Origin: Todiramphus chloris collaris
Taxonomy: Eukaryota; Chordata; Aves; Coraciiformes; Alcedinidae
Direction: 5' to 3'
Assembly: GCA_025345505.1 (NCBI GenBank)
Contig: JANVCC010000062.1
Coordinates: 11,954,712 to 12,018,711 of the forward strand
DNA: 64,000 nt
Part shown: in pieces, positions 59,601 to 64,000 of the stretch
Position numbering within the stretch: position 1 is the first letter of the stretch
Layout of the letters: every line of letters starts with the position of its first letter
Notes under the pieces: model-generated
Seen by the model: only the letters and a program-made list of their open reading frames with translations
Database searches by the model: none
Told to the model about the DNA's origin: nothing
Made by a program: the position numbers and the translations under genes

Positions 59601-62600
59601 TACAAGTAAAGCTTTATTGAACCTTGCTAAACATCCTTCCACAAAATCTGGTGGCAAACCTACACATGATGATTACAGGGAGGATCACACTGTGAACAGG
59701 CCAACACGATGTCATATCAGTTGGTATGCACAGCCTAAAGCTGCTAAGAGTTCAGCTGCTCAGCCTATTTAAACATTCATTTTTGTGGAGAAAAGAGAAC
59801 AGTTGCACTCCTGCACAATTCTGCAAAAGACAGGATGTAGTTCTGTCAGAAGGCAGGCCTCTTTGGGCTTAATATCACTTTCTAAAGCTTTCTTTTTGTA
59901 CAGTTTCTAAAGAGATGGCAGGTTTTTTTCCCCCAACTGTATGCTCACAAGTTATGTCACCCGATGAGGTCCCATCCTCACTCGAGAATTAAGGTGCTAC
60001 CAAAACATGCACGCTAAGTAAGGACACAGACAATAGTGAGACCCATGGAAGCCAAAGTAGATGCTTATTTTGTGTAATTGGATTCGGACAGAAAAAGCAC
60101 AAAACAAGAGCTACTAAAGTTCTGCATTTGACAGAAGTCTGTAATTACAAATTTGCACAAGGATGAGCACAAAGCTACAAAAGCCTTTTGAGATTACTTG
60201 GAAAGAAGAACAGCAAGTAGCTCTGCTGTAAAGCAGCATTCCTGGAAAAAAAACAAACAAAAAAAAGAAAGAAAAGCAAATAGAAAACTAACAACGAAAA
60301 CAAACAAACAAAACCCCAGACACCTCTAAGTCTGTCATTTCCACTGAGAAAGTGATGAAGATTTGATGTAGCAAGTCTTGCAAGTTAGTACCACAAAGAA
60401 AAAGAATTAAGCCATTTGTGTTCGTCTCTTTTCTTTGAGGCAATAATTAAAGGAGAAAACAGTAGAGTTCAAATAGCAAACTCATCTCAGAAATATGTAC
60501 AATACGTTCTTCTATTAGTGAAAAGGAGAACAAATTTCTATGCCAGTGGTGAACAGCAAAGCCTCTGTCAGGAGTCAGCTTACACAGGCGCCTGTTATGT
60601 TGCCAAAAAGAAAGTGAAAGGCTTGTTGGTTCTCACTGTGTGCCATGGAAAAAACAGGATGTACACCAGAGATTTACTGCTAAATGTCTGAGAACATTTG
60701 TCAGCAGCAGCAAAGGCTTAGGATCTGAGTCCAGAGCAACACAATCCTCTTCTAGAGTTTTGTAACTGTACACATGTATGCATTCAGGTAAACCATTAAT
60801 GATGCTTTCTATCCTCGGGAAAGTGATGCTATTTTAAGCAGAAACTGCTTTTTCAGTGGAAATGGAAGGAATTAATTGCTTTTGCCAGCAATGTCAGCTA
60901 GTTTTAGGAAAGCTTAATTGGAACTTAATATAGAAGTAAGTGCAGATAATCGCATCTGTGAAGTGAAACCTGTTGTTCCTACGAATTTAATAGAGACAAA
61001 ATTATGAACGCCTCCTCTGCTTTAACCAAATACTATGGAAAACACAATATGAATTAGTGAGTAAGGAAGGTATTAGCACCTGTTATCAGTTCCATCCAAG
61101 TCAGTTTTGACTTCCAGAGCTCTGACACATTGCTAGAAATTATGAGCTCTCCTTATAACTCTTCAGTCAGAAAATCCATTTACCTGAAGCGAGTGATCTA
61201 GTGTGTAATGTAAAAACACGTTCATAAACCAAGCAGTGGAATGACATTTAGGGCAGTGTTCAAGTACTTGGAGTAATAAAGACAACTCTCTCATTTCTTC
61301 TTTTAAACTGCAGAATGGCTATTAGTATTTTGTTATGCTGCTCTGCAGAAGAAAACAATTAATCTCCAGCATTTAGGAATATTATTTAACTTTCTTGACA
61401 TGGTATACGTTCTCTAAAGTACAGTAAAAGTAGGATGTACAGAGAGCAGTAATCTAGCTAAAAAAAGCTCCATGAAGGCAAGTTGCGTCCAGTCTCTCAG
61501 CCTTGCGCTGCTTATTCTAAAGGCTCAAAGTAAACAGGTACATAGTGAAGGTGGCCAATTTGCTTACGCTTGTATGGAATTAGCAGTTATCTCATTAATT
61601 TTGTCCCTCCTAGCGAGGGGTGAAACCACAGAGAAGCAAATGCTGCAGATCCCTGTCAAACAGAAGCCCATCTTCAGAAGGATTGTTTCAGGTTGTCCTG
61701 GGAACAGTCACCAGACAAGACTTGCCACGCTAACAACTTCAAGAACACAAAAATGACACTTCCTAACACTAGAGTTAACAAAGTACTCCAGGCCGATAAA
61801 AGCAGGAATTGTTATAGAGAGGCCTGAATGGGCCACTTCCAACCACTTCACCTCCAAGCACATCCCTAAAATAAAGGTACTATTTGGTTACTCTACATAG
61901 GTGTGCCTTCCCTCGGACACATTCTGCATTGCAAAAGGAATCCTATTCTCTGGGATATGCTCTAATCCCCTAAAGCATCAAATTTAACAAATTTTATTGA
62001 TGATATGTTACCCAATGCAAGGAATCTGAAAAAAAAAACCAGGTAAATCATGTAATATGTTAAGCTTCTGTTGGTTTGGTTGTTTTCTCATTAAAAAAAT
62101 ACTTTGGGCTGTGGGCTTTTTCCTACGGTGCATTGGGTTCAGGTTTTTTTGTTTGTTCATTTTAATTTAGTAATGCGTCAGATATTTAGAATCCTGGGTT
62201 TGATTTCTTTGTGCTGGAAAACATAGGGAGGGTTAGGAAGGCAAACCTTTTTAAGGGAAAGCAAGATGAGCTAGGGGTTCTGCCTGTGGAATCTGCACCC
62301 AGCAGCATCAACCCAAGGGTCTGAGTCCCTGGACTGTGCAGACCAAGGTTGCTGCCTGCTGTCTCAGCACTCAGGGATACTACCCTTGGAAATCAGGGGA
62401 TGAAGGACAAGGAAACAAAAAAAAAAAAAAGTAACATGCATAGATCCTGCACGGACACAGCTGGGTTACACAGAAATTGCTTCTAAACTCTGGGGGCCAG
62501 CAGCATGGGTCAGCTGCACAGTCCCAGATACTGGGCTGAAGGGGTTCACATTAATCACTTACAGTAGGAAGATGCACAGTGTGGGATCCCGTACGTCCGA

Positions 62601-64000
62601 GAATACTGCAGTGCAAACCCAAGGAAGCACCTACACAACTGTTTAACACTAACCTAAGTAACACAGGGCATGGTGTGGACTAAAGACTCCATCTGTTCTC
62701 TGCCAACAACCTCCCTGCAAGGCTAACAGTGACAGTGCAGATAAAGACAATTTTCTCTAAAGGACAACCAAAACAAAATCCCCCACAGGTTGACTTCTTG
62801 GAAAGGAGTTTCAGCCCGATGCTCAAGCTTAAACAGCAGAGTTAAGAAGCAAAAGAAAATACTACAGTCAGAAACCAAAACCATGCAAAGTAGAGCGACC
62901 CCTCAGCAGTGCACGCATGAAAATAGGAACGGCAGGTAAAGCAGCAGCTCCTGCAATTACTACTGCTTTGGCTACAGCAGCATAGGAGCCCATATGCCTG
63001 CTTTCCATTCTGTCCCCTAATTTCATGTCAAGGGTTTTCCCACTTTGCTCATGTTGGGATGGTTTAGACAATAAAATGCAAACTCAGCGCAGTGAGCAGA
63101 GAGGAATTTCTACGGCAGAGAGGCACATTTCCCCAAGATTAGCCTGCAAGTTTTTATTCCCCACCCCCACAGTATAAAACACACCAAGTTCTTCACCAGG
63201 GCAGCTGATGAACCTCTCCATCTATCTGTATCCACCTGCAGACTCTGAGCATATATTTTTCCTCTGTTATTCAAAGTGCTGGAGACTGCCTTGCTAAAAG
63301 GAATGATGAGAACCTGTTGACTGCCAGGCTTACTACTCAGCGAGTGCAGCAAGAGACATCCTAACAGTGTGAGAAGCGCCTGTCATTCTGTAAACAGCAA
63401 TCAAGGAAAATCACTAACAAGCTCCCAAAGCCCAGCCACCACCTGGGAGAACAGCTTGCAGGAATTAAGGCCAATTACTGGGTTAAAAATGCCTTTTGCA
63501 GAGAAGGTTCTATATTTTTAAGTAAACCAGCTAATGGATCTAGAAACAACAGACTCATTTTCCAGCACAGACTGCAGGACTCAAAGTATGTTTTTGTAAC
63601 TTGAACAGCATTCAGTCTAGTCTGATTTTATCTAATTGTGAAGTGAAATAAAAAAAAATGCATTAACACAATATTAATAGCATTGTGGAGGCACCCAGAA
63701 GAAGCAGGTATTAGAAGCACATATTTTCTGAAGTATATGATAAAAATACCGTAGCAGGCACACTTCCCTAAATGCCTTCACCTTTCTGAGTATCTACGCA
63801 ACACCTAAATCTTTATTTATAACTAGATAAATTCCTGCAACGTACGGATATATTTTGCTGCAGTACATAGTTCAAGATACAATGCTTTCTACAATACTAC
63901 AGGTTCTGCAGTGCAGTTGCTTCAATGAAGCCAAAATATCATCTCTGGTCCTGCTTCTTGTCTTCACTTTGGCTCACGGACCATTCTACGTGCTCCAACC
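56627..64000. other. Probable first intron / downstream non-coding region
   Basis: If the candidate exon is real, this is its intron 1 and perhaps more. Contents: A- and CAAA-rich simple sequence at 60,245-60,318; A14 at 62,417-62,430; and short unremarkable frames (up to 94 codons at 61,472-61,756 plus). A minus-strand 67-codon frame at 62,868-63,071 has a hydrophobic Ala/Val-rich centre but no recognisable family. The AT-rich interval 60.83-60.95 kb carries clustered TAATTG/TTAATT cores. No second exon could be assigned with confidence. Confidence 0.45.
60245..60318. repeat. A-rich CAAA/GAAA simple repeat
   Basis: Irregular CAAA and GAAA units dominate about 75 bases. It resembles an old poly(A)-derived simple repeat. 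Confidence 0.75.

Noticed and set aside
62868-63071. Minus-strand 67-codon frame with a hydrophobic Ala/Val segment resembling a membrane span
   Set aside because: There is no family resemblance, no flanking splice sites, and it is short enough to be chance.
1-64000. Bacterial-type systems: operons, CRISPR arrays, IS elements, defence islands
   Set aside because: CR1 LINEs, an ERVL-like LTR, CpG islands, splice-type signals and sparse coding show that this is vertebrate nuclear DNA; no regularly spaced repeat array is present.

Overview
This window looks like nuclear DNA from a bird. It carries several truncated CR1 LINE fragments with the short 3' ends typical of bird genomes, an ERVL-type LTR of the avian kind, two strongly CpG-rich islands in AT-rich surroundings, many mononucleotide tracts, and no dense long ORFs. 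A non-avian sauropsid is possible but less likely. There are no bacterial-style operons, rRNA or tRNA genes, or CRISPR arrays that I can see. Almost all of the 64 kb reads as intron or intergenic sequence. Most open frames longer than 60 codons are scattered, overlap on both strands, and carry no recognisable domain.

Layout. Positions 1-870 hold a very GC-rich CpG island with a G-quadruplex-forming run, a CAG/AGC tract, a 40-codon open frame and a palindromic POU-like site at its edge. From 0.9 to 7.2 kb is AT-rich non-coding DNA. From 7.2 to 9.5 kb lies a small sense CR1 end followed by the largest repeat here: about 2 kb of a very old CR1-superfamily LINE in antisense. It still shows a decayed reverse transcriptase segment on the minus strand. 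At about 10.15-10.85 kb is an LTR. From 10.9 to 24.7 kb is non-coding DNA with five short CR1 pieces. From 24.75 to 26.1 kb is a second CpG island with a CCAAT box and six exact copies of a 15-bp minisatellite. Between 26.1 and 27.7 kb three more CR1 pieces cluster, two of them abutting tail to tail. From 27.7 to 56.4 kb is gene-poor, with one small CR1 remnant, a TG microsatellite and a purine-biased 0.8-kb segment.

The best protein-coding candidate is a small plus-strand exon at 56,563-56,626. It has an ATG, 21 acidic/Ser-rich codons and a textbook splice donor. It is preceded by a YY1-like element and a seven-codon upstream ORF, and it sits in a local CpG-enriched patch. It looks like the start of a gene running rightwards beyond 56.6 kb. 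I could not name the gene or place its next exon.

The two CpG islands probably mark promoters of one or two genes, but I cannot assign their direction or product. I found no convincing undescribed system. The observations most worth following are the orphan first exon, the minisatellite-bearing CpG island, and the promoter-edge features of the first island.
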